Source: Thermanaerovibrio velox DSM 12556
GTDB taxonomy: Bacteria; Synergistota; Synergistia; Synergistales; Synergistaceae
Reading direction: 5' to 3'
NCBI RefSeq assembly: GCF_000237825.1
Contig: NZ_CM001377.1
Location: 124,001-188,000, forward strand
Length of the DNA stretch: 64,000 nucleotides
This document shows positions 7,492 through 17,360 of the stretch, one piece after another. Under the pieces are notes generated by a model. That model was not told the origin of the DNA, did no database searches, and saw only the letters and a list, made by a program, of their open reading frames with translations. How positions within the stretch are numbered: the first letter of the stretch is position 1; the number at the start of each line of letters is the position of its first letter. The position numbers and the translations under genes are program-made.

Positions 7492-8601
7492 GTGTGGACA
7501 TTGAACCCTAAGAAGGCTTTGATAACCGGTATAACCGGGCAGGATGGGGCGTACCTGGCGGAGTTCCTCCTCTCCAAGGGGTACCAGGTGCACGGGATCA
7601 AACGCCGGTCATCCCTCTTCAACACCGCGAGGATAGACCACCTCTACGAGGATCCCCACGTGGAGAACCGGAATCTCATCCTTCACTACGGGGACCTCAC
7701 CGATTCTTCCAGCATAATAAGGGTCCTTCAGGAGGTGCAGCCCCATGAGATATACAACCTGGGGGCCCAGAGCCACGTGAAGGTCTCCTTTGAGACCCCG
7801 GAGTACACCGCCAACGGCGACGGCATAGGGGTGTTAAGGATACTGGAGGCCATGAGGATACTGGGCATGGAGCGCTCGTGCCGCTTTTACCAGGCCTCCA
7901 CGAGCGAGCTTTATGGCAAGGCCTGTGAGGTCCCCCAGAGGGAGACCACCCCGTTTTACCCCCGGAGCCCCTATGGGGTGGCCAAGCTTTACGGGTACTG
8001 GATAACCGTGAACTACCGGGAGGCCTACGGTATCTTCGCGTGCAACGGGATCCTGTTCAATCACGAATCCCCCTTGAGGGGAGAGACCTTCGTGACCAGG
8101 AAGATAACCCGGGGGGCGGCGAGGATAGCCCTTGGGCTCGAGGAGAAGCTGTACCTTGGTAACCTGGAGGCCAAACGGGACTGGGGGCACGCCAGGGACT
8201 ACGTGGAGGCCATGTGGCTCATGCTCCAGCAGGACCGGCCGGATGATTACGTCATAGCCACCGGTAAGACCTATACGGTTAGGGAGTTCGCCACCCTTGC
8301 GTTCGCCGAGGCGGGTATACCCCTAAAGTGGGAGGGCCGGGGCCCGGAGGAGAAGGGGGTTCACGCCAAGACCGGCAGGGTCCTGGTGGAGGTGGATCCA
8401 AGGTACTTCCGTCCCACCGAGGTGGACATCCTCCAGGGGGATCCGTCAAAGGCCATGCGGGTCCTTGGATGGCGTCCCCGTACGACCCTTGAGGAGCTCG
8501 TCCGGGAGATGGTGGCCCATGACATGGAGGCCGCCCGGCGGGACTTGGTGTGCCGGGACGCGGGCTACTCGGTGAGGCGTTCCGCGGAGGACGTGCTGTG
8601 A
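7492..8601 (+). CDS. gmd: GDP-mannose 4,6-dehydratase
   Basis: Converts GDP-D-mannose to GDP-4-keto-6-deoxy-D-mannose, the first step to GDP-L-fucose. It is an extended SDR enzyme: the Rossmann motif GITGQDG lies near the N terminus, followed by [18 protein letters not shown], the catalytic STSELYG and YG(V)AK segment ([12 protein letters not shown]), and the substrate loop [17 protein letters not shown]. The GTG at 7492 has AGGA upstream; TTG 7501 with GGAG eight bases upstream is equally plausible and would remove three residues. It is the first gene of the glycan island and overlaps fcl by GTGA. Confidence 0.95.
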   Translation: MWTLNPKKALITGITGQDGAYLAEFLLSKGYQVHGIKRRSSLFNTARIDHLYEDPHVENRNLILHYGDLTDSSSIIRVLQEVQPHEIYNLGAQSHVKVSFETPEYTANGDGIGVLRILEAMRILGMERSCRFYQASTSELYGKACEVPQRETTPFYPRSPYGVAKLYGYWITVNYREAYGIFACNGILFNHESPLRGETFVTRKITRGAARIALGLEEKLYLGNLEAKRDWGHARDYVEAMWLMLQQDRPDDYVIATGKTYTVREFATLAFAEAGIPLKWEGRGPEEKGVHAKTGRVLVEVDPRYFRPTEVDILQGDPSKAMRVLGWRPRTTLEELVREMVAHDMEAARRDLVCRDAGYSVRRSAEDVL

Positions 8602-9554
8602 TCGGCTCGAGGATACCGGAACCCATATTCGTGGCAGGCCACCGGGGGTTGGTGGGCTCCGCCATAGTCAGGGCCCTTGCCGCAAGGGGGTACGAGCAGA
8701 TAATCACCGCAACCCGGGAGGAGCTGGACCTCACAGACCAGGGGGAGGTAAGGCGATTCTTGGAGGCCCAGAGGCCCGCATCGGTCTTCCTGGCCGCCGC
8801 CAAGGTTGGGGGTATAATGGCCAACGCCACCCATCCCGCGGAGTTCATATATGAGAACCTGGCCATTGAGGTAAACGTGATCCACCAGGCCTGGGAGGCG
8901 GGGGTGAAGAAGCTGCTGTTCCTGGGCAGCTCCTGCATATACCCAAGGCTTGCCCCACAGCCCATCAAGGAGGAGTACCTGCTGACAGGCCCCCTGGAGA
9001 CCACCAACGAGGCTTATGCGGTGGCCAAGATAGCGGGGCTTAAGATGTGCGAGTACTATAACCGGCAGTACCGGGTGCCCTTCATATCCGTCATGCCCAC
9101 TAACCTCTACGGACCGGGGGATAACTTCGACCTTGAGACCTCCCACGTGCTCCCCGCCATGATAAGACGGTTCCACGAGGCCAAGGAGTCGGGGCTGACA
9201 GAGGTGGTCCTGTGGGGGACCGGCAATCCCAGGAGGGAGTTCCTGCACGTGGATGACCTGGCCGGGGCATGTGTGTTTTTGATGGAAAGGTACGAGGCCC
9301 CAGAGACGGTGAACGTGGGTTCCGGGGAGGACATCCCCATATCAGAGCTGGCGGAGATGGTGAAGCGGGTGGTGGGCTTTAGGGGGGCCATATGGTGGGA
9401 TACCTCCAAGCCGGACGGCACGCCCCGTAAGCTGCTGGACGTGTCCAAGATCCGATCCATGGGTTGGGAACCGTCGATAAAACTTGAAGATGGCCTGAGG
9501 GACACCTACAGCTGGTTCTTGGAGAACATCCACGTGATACGGGGGCGCCGATGA
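8598..9554 (+). CDS. fcl: GDP-L-fucose synthase
   Basis: A 3,5-epimerase/4-reductase that completes GDP-L-fucose from the Gmd product. SDR features are clear: [14 protein letters not shown] for NADP binding, FLGSSCIYP, the [16 protein letters not shown] catalytic region, and [13 protein letters not shown] typical of Fcl. GTG at 8598 overlaps the gmd stop, and the end overlaps the fucosyltransferase start as ATGA, so gmd, fcl and the transferase are one operon. About 318 residues, normal length. Confidence 0.95.
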   Translation: MIGSRIPEPIFVAGHRGLVGSAIVRALAARGYEQIITATREELDLTDQGEVRRFLEAQRPASVFLAAAKVGGIMANATHPAEFIYENLAIEVNVIHQAWEAGVKKLLFLGSSCIYPRLAPQPIKEEYLLTGPLETTNEAYAVAKIAGLKMCEYYNRQYRVPFISVMPTNLYGPGDNFDLETSHVLPAMIRRFHEAKESGLTEVVLWGTGNPRREFLHVDDLAGACVFLMERYEAPETVNVGSGEDIPISELAEMVKRVVGFRGAIWWDTSKPDGTPRKLLDVSKIRSMGWEPSIKLEDGLRDTYSWFLENIHVIRGRR

Positions 9555-10554
9555 TGATAGTAAAAGTCAGCACTCAGTTCCCAGACTGGCCCCTGGGGCT
9601 TCAAAGTCCATCGGGGCTTTGTGAGTGGGATGGGGTTAAGTTCTTCATAGACGACGACACCTCCGAGGCGGATGCTTGGGTGGTTTTCGATAACGTTAAA
9701 TCCACATGTTCCGCCCTGTGCCCCCCGGATAGGGTGGTCCTGGTTACCTTTGACGCCCCCGGCGATAAAGTCCTACACCCCCGCGTACGTCAGGCAGTTC
9801 TCCCGGGTGGTCACGTGTCATCCGATCGAGCATCCCGGGGTCATCCGCTGGCAGCAGAGCCTCCCCTGGCATTACGGACGCAACCTGGCCGGGGAGGGGA
9901 CGGATAGGTTCGTTGAGAGCTATGACTCCCTGGTGGCGGACGATCCCTTCCAGGCGAAGGAGAGGCGGGCCTCGGTGGTATGTTCCGCCAAGAGGAGCAG
10001 GGATTGCCACAGGGCGAGACACCATTTCGTGTCGCTCCTGGAGGGGGCGGGGGGTAGAGGGGCTGGAATTCTTCGGCCGGGGGCGTCCCGTGGAGGTTTC
10101 TTGCAAGAGGGACGCCATACGCCCCTATCGGTACCACGTGGTGCTGGAGAACTCCTCCTGCCGGGACTACTGGTCGGAGAAGCTGGCGGACGCATACCTG
10201 GGCGGGGCCTTCCCAATATACTGGGGTTGCCCTAACCTGGCGGACTACTTCCCCGAGGGGTCCTTTGCGATGATAGACATACAAAGGCCCGAGGAGGCGG
10301 TGGAGCGCATAAGGCAGATAACCGCAAGCTCCATCTACGAGGAGTCCCTGGATGCCCTTCGGAAGGCCCGGGATCTGGTGCTTAACCGCTACAACTTCTT
10401 CCCCGCCGTGGCATCCCTGCTCAAGGGGATCCCCGCCGGGGAGCCCAGGAGGGTGACCATAAAGCCCGAGGAGCTTTTCACCCTGAGGGGCATGATCCGG
10501 CGGGTTAGGCTTAACGTGAAGCGGATGTTCGGGGTAGAGTGTGACCTTAGATGA
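9551..10554 (+). pseudogene. Frameshifted GT10-type fucosyltransferase
   Basis: A glycosyltransferase of the alpha-1,3-fucosyltransferase family (GT10) spread over three reading frames. Frame 1 runs from 9551 to a C5 run at 9756-9760. A second frame continues with AIKSYTPAYVRQFSRVVTCH to a G6 run at 10049-10054. A third carries the donor-site block HVVLENSSCRDYWSEKLADA and FPIYWGCPNLADYF to the stop at 10554. Each junction needs one base fewer in the run (C4 and G5) to restore one protein of about 333 residues. The 5' end overlaps fcl and the 3' end overlaps the next GT gene as ATGA, so the locus still has an intact operon layout. It should use the GDP-fucose made by its neighbours. Decay, phase variation and sequencing error are all possible. 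Confidence 0.85.
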
Positions 10555-11576
10555 GACTTAAGGTGCTCCAGATCTTGCCGGAGTTTCAGGAGGGAGGGGT
10601 TGAACGGCACGTGCTCAACCTCTCCAACGCCCTTCACACCATGGGGCACTCGGTCACCGTGGTGTCTGCGGGGGGGGCCTTGCAGCATCTCCTGGACGGA
10701 CCGTCTCACATTTCCATGGAGGTTCACCGGAAGAACCCCGTGACGGGCTTCCTCTGCGCCCTAAGGCTCGCCCGGGAGGCGCGGGAGGGTGGATTTCATA
10801 TCATCCACGCCCACTCCAGGGTCCCTGCTTGGATAGCCTGGTGGGCCTCCGAGATGTCCCGCATCCCCTGGATGGCCACCTGTCACAGTTTCTACAGCAG
10901 GAACCTGGGGCTTATCCCCTACAGCAGGGCTGGACGGCTCATCTGCGTGAGCGCTGCGGTGCGGGATTTCTTCGACTCCGTGGCGCCCGGCGTCCCCAAG
11001 GACGTGATATACAACGGGCTTCCCAAGTCCCCCTTCTCGTGGACTGGGAGCGGTGAAGATGTGAAGCAGATGGTCTTCGTGGGGCGCCTCACCCCGATCA
11101 AGGGCCTTCAGGTCCTGCTGGCCGCCCTGGACAGGGTCCGCGACTTGCCCTGGTTCTTGCACGTCTTGGGGGATGGCCCCAAGATGGGGGAGTACAGGGC
11201 CCTGGTGGAGGAGCTCTGTCTAACCGATAGGGTTAGGTTCTGGGGGTTTGTCAAAGAGCCCGAGGAGATCATGGCTCGGTGCGACTGTCTCGTGTTCCCC
11301 TCCCTCAGCGAGGGGATGGGGCTTGTCCTCATGAGGGCCGTATCAATGGGCATGCCGGTTTTGGCCTCCGACATACCGGCGGTCCGGGAGCTGGCCCAGG
11401 ATATCCCCCATCTCGTACCTCCCGGGGACGCTGACGCCTGGGGCAAGGCGCTCCAGGAGTTCCTGCTCCGTCAGCGGGCCTCGGCCCTCCTGCCATCCCG
11501 AATACCATCCATGGAGAGGATGGCGGCGGAGGTGGAGGAGTCCTACACGAGGCTTATCCGGGGCCGATGCAGATGA
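10551..11576 (+). CDS. Glycosyltransferase family 4
   Basis: A GT-B glycosyltransferase of 341 residues. The N-terminal domain has the GT4 acceptor-side pattern (EGGVERHVLNLSNAL) and the C-terminal domain the nucleotide-sugar site (FVGRLTPIKGLQVLL, then PSLSEGMGLVLMRAVSMGMPVLASD, the E-x7-E motif region). It probably adds one sugar to a surface polysaccharide or LPS core; donor and acceptor cannot be inferred. The start overlaps the fucosyltransferase stop as ATGA, placing it in the same operon. Confidence 0.88.
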   Translation: MRLKVLQILPEFQEGGVERHVLNLSNALHTMGHSVTVVSAGGALQHLLDGPSHISMEVHRKNPVTGFLCALRLAREAREGGFHIIHAHSRVPAWIAWWASEMSRIPWMATCHSFYSRNLGLIPYSRAGRLICVSAAVRDFFDSVAPGVPKDVIYNGLPKSPFSWTGSGEDVKQMVFVGRLTPIKGLQVLLAALDRVRDLPWFLHVLGDGPKMGEYRALVEELCLTDRVRFWGFVKEPEEIMARCDCLVFPSLSEGMGLVLMRAVSMGMPVLASDIPAVRELAQDIPHLVPPGDADAWGKALQEFLLRQRASALLPSRIPSMERMAAEVEESYTRLIRGRCR

Positions 11577-11645
11577 GACTGCGGTTGGCCCGTCCGCTGT
11601 ATGTGTGTACGTGTTCGATATGGAGTTCGCAGGGGGAGCGGTGAT

Positions 11646-12625
11646 ATGAGGATAGACCCTTCAAAGGTCAACAGGGTTTTGGTCATAGGCCTTTCTTGTC
11701 TTGGAGACATGTTGCTTGCCTCCGCGGCGCTGTGGAACCTTAGGCTCTTCCTGCCCGGAAGAGACTTCCGCATCCTCGTGGGCCCCAGGGCCCTGGAGGC
11801 GGTTAAGGAGGACCCCATGTGGGACCAGGTGGTGGTCTACGACCGCCCGAAGGACTTCCCGGGCCTCCGCGGCAGGATAAAGTTCATCTCCCATATGAGG
11901 AGCTTCTCTCCGGATCTTGTGGTGGACCTTAGGTCCGGCCTTAACCCCTTGTTCTCCGGCGCCAAGTACGCCCCCCTTTGGGGGCTCCGGGAGCTCTTGC
12001 TTCACAGGGATCTCCATGAGGCGGAGCGTAACCTGTGGTGCATGTCCACCCTGGGGGTGCCATTGGTCACCAGGGGCATGAGGTTCCACGTGACGCCGGA
12101 CGCCCAAGGGAAGGCAGAGGAGGTCCTGGCGGGCCGGCTCCCCCTGGCGGTGATAAACCCCGGGGCCAGCTCTAAGTTCAACCGCTGGCCCGGCGAGAGG
12201 TTCCTTGAGGTGGCGAAGTGGCTGGCCCGTGAGGGGTACTTCGTGGGGGTGATAGGCAAGGCCCCGGATGAGCGCCCCATAGGGGAGGGGATACTCTCCA
12301 TCCTTGGGGATAGGGGTATAGACATGAGGTCCCTCCCTTCGCTGGGGGTGCTTGGGGCCATGCTTAAGAGGGCCTCCATCTTCATCTCCAACGATACGGG
12401 CCCCTTGCATCTGGCCAGCGCTGTGGGGACTCCCACGGTGGGGATCTACGCGGGCCGCAGCCTGGCGAGACGGTACGGCCCGTGGTGCAACAGGCATGTA
12501 TGCGTGCTGCCCCCCGGGAGCCCGCAAGCTTTGACGACCGGGGCAGGTTTGAGGCCCTCACGTCCATCCCGGTGGAGGCGGTGATCCAGGGGTGCTCAAA
12601 CCTTCTGATGGGGAACGGGGCATGA
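11646..12625 (+). pseudogene. Frameshifted GT9 heptosyltransferase-family protein
   Basis: A lipopolysaccharide heptosyltransferase-type GT9 protein: VLVIGLSCLGDMLLASAAL at the start, NPGASSKFNRWPGERF for the nucleotide-heptose site and SNDTGPLHLASAVGTPTVGIYAG near the end. The frame breaks at a C6 run (12510-12515). In the next frame the reading continues REPASFDDRGRFEALTSIPVEA and stops at 12625, overlapping the gmhB start as ATGA. One extra C (C7) or two fewer (C4) would restore a protein of about 326 residues. The unshifted frame instead runs to 12584 with an unlikely Arg/Pro-rich tail. The break removes only the last ~35 residues, so partial function is possible. Confidence 0.83.
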
Positions 12626-13152
12626 GCAAGGCGGTGTTCTTGGACCGGGATGGGGTGATAATAAGGGACACCGGGTACCTGGGGGACCCAAGGGGGGTTC
12701 TGGTGCTCCCGGGCGTGCCTGAGGCGCTGACGCTGCTTAGGGCGGCGGGATGGAAGCTCGTGGTGGTGACCAACCAGTCCGGGATAGCCCGGGGCTTCTT
12801 CTCCGAGGAGGACCATCTTAAGGTGCGGATGAGGATGGAAGAGCTCCTGGCCGCCCATGGGGTGGGGTTGGACGGATACTTCCACTGCCCCCACGGACCT
12901 TGGGAGCAGTGCTCTTGCAGGAAGCCAAGGCCCGGGATGGTGTTTAGGGCCCGGGATGAGCTGGGGATCCAGCTGGAGGGCTCCTTCGTGGTGGGGGACA
13001 AGATGAGCGACCTGGAGCTCGCATGGAACGTGGGGATCCAGGGCATACTGGTGGGAACTTCAGTCCCTGAAGCACTGGATGCGGGGGCCCGGGGGGCCAT
13101 GATGCGGGCCCAAGACCTCCTTCATGCGTCTAAGCTCATATTGGGCGGTTAA
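12622..13152 (+). CDS. gmhB: D-glycero-beta-D-manno-heptose-1,7-bisphosphate 7-phosphatase
   Basis: A HAD-superfamily phosphatase that removes the 7-phosphate in ADP-heptose synthesis. It shows the catalytic FLDRDGV (DxD) near residue 6, VVTNQSGIARG, the Cys/His zinc loop CPHGPWEQCSCRKP and the late VGDKMSDLELAWN aspartates. ATG 12622 is chosen because it opens with MSKAVFLDRDGV and overlaps the stop of the restored upstream GT9 frame. About 176 residues. Its 3' end overlaps the convergent hldD by 4 bp. Confidence 0.92.
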   Translation: MSKAVFLDRDGVIIRDTGYLGDPRGVLVLPGVPEALTLLRAAGWKLVVVTNQSGIARGFFSEEDHLKVRMRMEELLAAHGVGLDGYFHCPHGPWEQCSCRKPRPGMVFRARDELGIQLEGSFVVGDKMSDLELAWNVGIQGILVGTSVPEALDAGARGAMMRAQDLLHASKLILGG

Positions 13153-14117
13153 GCCCCTGCCCTGTCTTGGTTCTCCGCGAGAAACCGGCAGTAATCCTCC
13201 AGCGCCTCCTCCAGCGGGGTGAATCGGTGGGGGCAACCCGCCTCCCTCAGCCTTGTGAGGTCCGCTTCGGTGTGGTTCTGGTACCTGCCCCTCAGGGAGT
13301 CCGGGAAGTCCACGTATTGAACCTCCCCCCGTCCCAGGACCCTTATCAACCCCTGGGCCACGTGGTTGAACGTGCGGGATGTGCCGGTACCGCAGTTGTA
13401 GATCCCGCTTGGGCCTCCGTTGGTCCAAAACCATAGGTTCACCCTCACCACGTCTTTAACGTATACGAAGTCCCTGCGCTGTTCCCCGTGGCCGTACCCA
13501 TCGGTGCCCTTGAAGAGCCTCGCCTTGCCGGTGGCGGTCAGCTGGTTGTAGAAGTGATAGGCCACGGAGGCCATCTTGCCCTTGTGGAACTCGTTGGGGC
13601 CGAACACGTTGAAGTATCTTAGCCCCACCACTGGGCTGGAAGCGGATTTAAGGCGGCTCCTTACGTGGTTGTCAAATATGAGCTTGGACAGACCGTAGGG
13701 GTTCAGGGGCCCCTCGCAGGAGCGCTCCTCCCGGAAGCCCATCCGTCCGCTGCCGTAAACCGCGGCGCTGGAGGCGTATATGAACGGTATCCGCCTCTCA
13801 AGGCAGAAGTCCAGGAGCTCCACGCTGTAGGACAGGTTGTTGTCCATCATGTAGTCCCCGTCCATCTCCATGGTGTTGGAGCAGGCCCCTTGGTGAAAGA
13901 CCACCTGGATGTCCTCGTGGGCTAATCGGTTTTCCCGTAGCATCTGGCGGAACCTGTCCTTGTTGAGGTAGTTGTTGAACTTGAGGTCCGTGAGGTTGCG
14001 GTATTTATCGGAGCTCCCGAGACGGTCCACCACCAGGATGTCCTCAAAGCCCATTTGGTTAAGTCCCTTTATAATGTTGCTTCCGATGAACCCGGCGCCG
14101 CCGGTAACTATTATCAT
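13149..14117 (-). CDS. hldD: ADP-L-glycero-D-manno-heptose 6-epimerase
   Basis: An extended SDR enzyme that epimerises ADP-D-glycero- to ADP-L-glycero-D-manno-heptose, the last step before LPS core assembly. Motifs: MIIVTGGAGFIGSNI at the N terminus, FHQGACSNT, the catalytic PYGLSKLIFDNHVR and RYFNVFGPNEFHKGKMAS. I chose ATG 14117 because GGGAG lies eight bases upstream and the family begins MIIVTGG; GTG 14126 is the alternative. The gene is inverted relative to the rest of the heptose genes, convergent with gmhB and divergent from gmhA. Confidence 0.95.
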   Translation of the reverse strand: MIIVTGGAGFIGSNIIKGLNQMGFEDILVVDRLGSSDKYRNLTDLKFNNYLNKDRFRQMLRENRLAHEDIQVVFHQGACSNTMEMDGDYMMDNNLSYSVELLDFCLERRIPFIYASSAAVYGSGRMGFREERSCEGPLNPYGLSKLIFDNHVRSRLKSASSPVVGLRYFNVFGPNEFHKGKMASVAYHFYNQLTATGKARLFKGTDGYGHGEQRRDFVYVKDVVRVNLWFWTNGGPSGIYNCGTGTSRTFNHVAQGLIRVLGRGEVQYVDFPDSLRGRYQNHTEADLTRLREAGCPHRFTPLEEALEDYCRFLAENQDRAGA

Positions 14118-14147
14118 ATCTGCCACTCCCGAGGTTTTGTTTTGTCC

Positions 14148-14181
14148 TTGAAGTATTTTAAACCTTAGGGTATGCTACCCT
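14148..14181 (+). promoter_or_regulatory. Promoter with overlapping palindrome upstream of gmhA
   Basis: TTGAAG (14148-14153), 17-bp spacer and TATGCT (14171-14176) form a sigma-70-like promoter. The inverted repeat AGGGTA / TACCCT (14167-14172 and 14176-14181, 3-bp gap) is centred on the -10 element, as expected for a repressor site. Confidence 0.5.
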
Positions 14182-14252
14182 GCCCTCTCTGTTATTATAG
14201 CCAATGTGCGATGATTAAACGGCAGCTTTCTTGGAAGGGAATGATATTTGTG

Positions 14253-14856
14253 ATGACCCATGTGGTTTTGGGGCAGCTTGGGGCCACCGCGGAAGAGCTT
14301 CGCCGCTGGGCCTCCCCGGAGGGGGTTAAGGCCCTCGAGGACGCGGCGGGTCTTATCGCCGGCTCCGTGCTAAAAGGGGGCAAGCTCTTGATCTGCGGCA
14401 ACGGGGGCAGCGCGGCGGACTGCCAGCACTTGGCCGCGGAGTTCACCTGCAGGCTTTCGGCGGCCCGGCCGAGGGGGCCGATACCCGCCTTGGCGTTGAC
14501 AACCGATACGTCCTTCATCACCGCCTGTTCGAACGACTACTCCTTCGAGATGGTTTTCGCAAGACAGGTTAGGGCCCTGGGCAGGCCTGGAGACGTGTTG
14601 ATGGGCATAAGCACCAGCGGGACCTCCCGCAACGTGGTGTCCGCGGTGGAGGAGGCAAGGGGGATGGGTATCGCCACCTTGGCGCTCACCGGCGAGGGGG
14701 GGGACCCTGGCGTCCCTTGCGGACATGGCCCTGCGGGTCCTCTCAGAGGATACCGCGGTGATACAGAACGTGCATATCTCTCTGGAGCACGCTATCTGCT
14801 GCATGGTGGAGGATCTTCTGATCCAAGGGGGATTTTTCGGTGAACCTAGGCCTTAA
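14253..14856 (+). pseudogene. gmhA: Frameshifted sedoheptulose-7-phosphate isomerase
   Basis: GmhA makes D-glycero-D-manno-heptose-7-phosphate, the first ADP-heptose intermediate. The SIS-domain motifs are clear: [40 protein letters not shown] and [12 protein letters not shown]. The frame breaks at a G8 run (14696-14703); in the next frame the family C terminus continues [19 protein letters not shown] and [12 protein letters not shown] to TAA at 14854-14856. Seven or ten G would restore one protein; ten gives the loop length usual for the family. ATG 14253 follows GGAAGGGA, with GTG 14250 as alternative. As the only gmhA seen here, its loss would block heptose synthesis, so on/off switching or a read error should be considered before gene death. 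Confidence 0.87.
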
Positions 14857-16303
14857 GGAACTTCTTTCCCGCTGCTCGGGCAGGAGGGTTTTCGTGATCG
14901 GGGACATGATGTTGGACCGGGTCATAAGGGGGGATGTGGAGCGGGTCTCCCCGGAGGCGCCCGTGCCGGTGTTGCGTCATAGGTGGGAGGAGGCCATCCC
15001 CGGCGGGGCGTGCAACGTGGCCCACAACATGGCGAGGCTCGGATGCCAGGCGGTTATGTTTGGCCTGTTGGGGCAGGATCCTCAAGGGGACGAGCTTCTG
15101 GGGCTGCTGGATCATAAGGGGATCCGCTTTTCGGGGGTCCGGTGCGGCAGGCCCACCACCACCAAGACCCGGGTGGTGGCCCAAAGGCATCAGCTTCTCC
15201 GGGTTGACCGGGAGGAATCTCGCCCGCTATCCCCGAAGGAGGAGGCGGATCTGCTCAAGGCGGTTGAGGTTGAGGCTGCCATGGGGTGTCCCTCCGTGGT
15301 GGTGCTGTCCGACTATGCCAAGGGGGTTTGTTCCCCGGGGCTTTGTGGGAAGGTGATATCCCTCTTCTCGTCCCTTGGTGTCCCGGTCCTGGTGGACCCC
15401 AAGGGGATCGATTGGGGGAGGTACCGGGGGGCGTCCCTGATCACCCCTAACCTCAAGGAGCTTGGGATGGCCCTTGGGAGGCCCGTTCCGAACGATGACT
15501 CGGCGGTGGAGGCGGCGGCTAAGGAGCTCATGGAGCGTTTTGGGTTGGATATGGTAATGGTGACAAGATCCGAGATGGGGCTGTCCCTTTTTGGGGGGCC
15601 TGTGCCCCTGCATGAGCGTTCCTCCGCCCGGGAGGTCTACGACGTTACCGGGGCTGGGGACACCGTGGTGGCGGTGCTGGCGTCCCTGCTGGCCGCAGGG
15701 GCGGACATGGCCGTGGCGGCCCACTGGGCTAACCGGGCGGCGGGCTATGTGGTGGGCAAGGAGGGGACCTATGCCATAGGGGCCGAGGAGCTTCTATCCC
15801 TAGCCGATGGCTTGGCGGATAAGCTGGTTTTGGATTCCTTCGCGGAGGCCGCCGGGGTGGTCGAAAGGTGGCGCCGGTCCGGGGATACCGTGGTCTTCAC
15901 CAACGGCTGTTTCGACGTGCTGCATCCGGGGCACGTGAGGTGCCTCCGGGCGGCTCGGTCCATGGGGGACCGCCTGGTGGTGGGGCTCAACTCCGATGAC
16001 TCGGTCCGCCGGCTTAAGGGGCCCGGACGGCCCTTGAACAACCATTGGATGAGGGCCGAGGTCTTGGCGGCCCTGGATTCGGTGGACCTGGTGGTCATAT
16101 TCGACCAGGATACCCCCTTGGAGCTCATAAAGGAGCTGAGGCCCCATGTGCTTGTAAAGGGAGGGGACTACCGGGAGGACCAGATAGTGGGAGCTTCGGA
16201 GGTCAGGGAATGGGGGGGGAGGGTCGCGGTGGTACCCCTGCTCGAGGGGTTGAGCACCACCGGGATAATAGAGAGGGCCAGGAGGTACTGCGGGGATGAC
16301 TAA
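14840..16303 (+). CDS. hldE: Bifunctional heptose-7-phosphate kinase / heptose-1-phosphate adenylyltransferase
   Basis: A 487-residue fusion. The N-terminal ribokinase-fold domain (about residues 1-320; [27 protein letters not shown]) phosphorylates heptose-7-phosphate. The C-terminal cytidylyltransferase-like domain (about 345-487; [18 protein letters not shown], then LVKGGDY) transfers AMP. The GTG start at 14840 overlaps the end of the restored gmhA frame by 17 bp, and the 3' end overlaps the next GT9 gene. With gmhA, gmhB and hldD it completes the ADP-heptose pathway. Confidence 0.96.
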   Translation: MNLGLKELLSRCSGRRVFVIGDMMLDRVIRGDVERVSPEAPVPVLRHRWEEAIPGGACNVAHNMARLGCQAVMFGLLGQDPQGDELLGLLDHKGIRFSGVRCGRPTTTKTRVVAQRHQLLRVDREESRPLSPKEEADLLKAVEVEAAMGCPSVVVLSDYAKGVCSPGLCGKVISLFSSLGVPVLVDPKGIDWGRYRGASLITPNLKELGMALGRPVPNDDSAVEAAAKELMERFGLDMVMVTRSEMGLSLFGGPVPLHERSSAREVYDVTGAGDTVVAVLASLLAAGADMAVAAHWANRAAGYVVGKEGTYAIGAEELLSLADGLADKLVLDSFAEAAGVVERWRRSGDTVVFTNGCFDVLHPGHVRCLRAARSMGDRLVVGLNSDDSVRRLKGPGRPLNNHWMRAEVLAALDSVDLVVIFDQDTPLELIKELRPHVLVKGGDYREDQIVGASEVREWGGRVAVVPLLEGLSTTGIIERARRYCGDD

Positions 16304-17276
16304 AGAGGTGTCATGCCCTTCGGAGGGGGACCGGGTCTTGTTCGTTCGCTTCAGCTCCCTGGGGGACGTGGTGTTGGCCATGAAGGAGGCCAAGGCGCTT
16401 AAGGAGCGCTTCCCCCACGTGGAGCTTTGGTGGCTCTGCTGCAAGGAGTACGAGGGGCTTTTGCTGCCCCAGCCTTACGTGGACGGGGTGATAGGCTGGG
16501 ACAGAGGGGAGGGGAGGCTTAGCGTATTCAAGCTCGTAGATCGCATAAGGGGCATGGGTTTCAAATGGCTTTACAGCGTTCACGACAACGACAGGACCGC
16601 CCTCATAGCCCTTCTGTCCCGCATACCGTTTCGGGTGGGCAGGCACCGGCACTTCAGCTTCCCCTTTCATGCCTCCAGGGAGGAGGCTTGGTCCGCCTGG
16701 GGTGGCAAGACCAGGCCCCTTAAGTCCCTCTACGGCGATACGGACAGAACCGATGCCCTGAGGAGAGATCTGCCCCCAGGTGGGCTTGTGATGTGCATCC
16801 TCGGCACCAGCAAGCCCTACAAGACCTGGCCGGTGGACAGATGGATCGAGATGATCTCGCGGCTTCCCAGTGACCTTACGGCGGTGCTAACCGGGAGCGG
16901 ACCGGAGGAGTCCGCCATGGCCGGGGCCATAGAGTCTTCTGTTGGGCCGGGGAGGGTTGTAAACCTGGTGGATCGGCTGGATTTGTTGGACCTGGTGTCG
17001 CTTTGTGAGCTGGCGGCCTGTGCCGTAGGGGGGGACACGGGACCTATGCACATGGCAAGGGAGGCGGGGATCCCCTGCGTCGGCCTTTTCGCCGTTAAGG
17101 ACCCGGTGAAGTGCGCTTCTCAAGAGGGACCGAACCTGACGACCCTCATCTCCCCCTTGGCGGTGGACAGCTACGACGCCCTCAAGGTAAGCGCTGACCC
17201 TGCCGCGGTGATGGGGGCCATAGACCCGGGTGAGGTGTTGTCCAACGTCATAAAGGCCGTTGGAGGGGCGGCATAG
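16296..17276 (+). CDS. GT9 heptosyltransferase-family glycosyltransferase
   Basis: A second LPS heptosyltransferase-type protein of 326 residues, intact. The N terminus has [22 protein letters not shown], the middle [13 protein letters not shown] in the donor site, and the C terminus [23 protein letters not shown], the GT9 signature. It should add ADP-heptose to the lipid A-inner core or a similar acceptor. The ATG overlaps the hldE stop by 8 bp. It ends the plus-strand glycan operon. Confidence 0.9.
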   Translation: MTKEVSCPSEGDRVLFVRFSSLGDVVLAMKEAKALKERFPHVELWWLCCKEYEGLLLPQPYVDGVIGWDRGEGRLSVFKLVDRIRGMGFKWLYSVHDNDRTALIALLSRIPFRVGRHRHFSFPFHASREEAWSAWGGKTRPLKSLYGDTDRTDALRRDLPPGGLVMCILGTSKPYKTWPVDRWIEMISRLPSDLTAVLTGSGPEESAMAGAIESSVGPGRVVNLVDRLDLLDLVSLCELAACAVGGDTGPMHMAREAGIPCVGLFAVKDPVKCASQEGPNLTTLISPLAVDSYDALKVSADPAAVMGAIDPGEVLSNVIKAVGGAA

Positions 17277-17284
17277 GGCCCTTA

Positions 17285-17315
17285 GACCCGGGGCGGTCTT
17301 TGGCTGCCCCGGGTC
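17285..17315. terminator. Convergent-gene hairpin, probable bidirectional terminator
   Basis: GACCCGGGGC (17285-17294) and its exact complement GCCCCGGGTC (17306-17315) form a 10-bp stem with an 11-nt loop between two convergent genes. There is no T run on either side, so efficiency as an intrinsic terminator is uncertain. Confidence 0.6.
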
Positions 17316-17360
17316 ATGGATCCTCCGCCCCGGGTGATGTTCCCCGTGCCTATGGAGGTG

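Noticed and set aside
14172-14252. N-terminal extension of GmhA
   Set aside because: The extra residues include the promoter -10 region and are not part of the SIS family; a GGAAGGGA site supports the later start.
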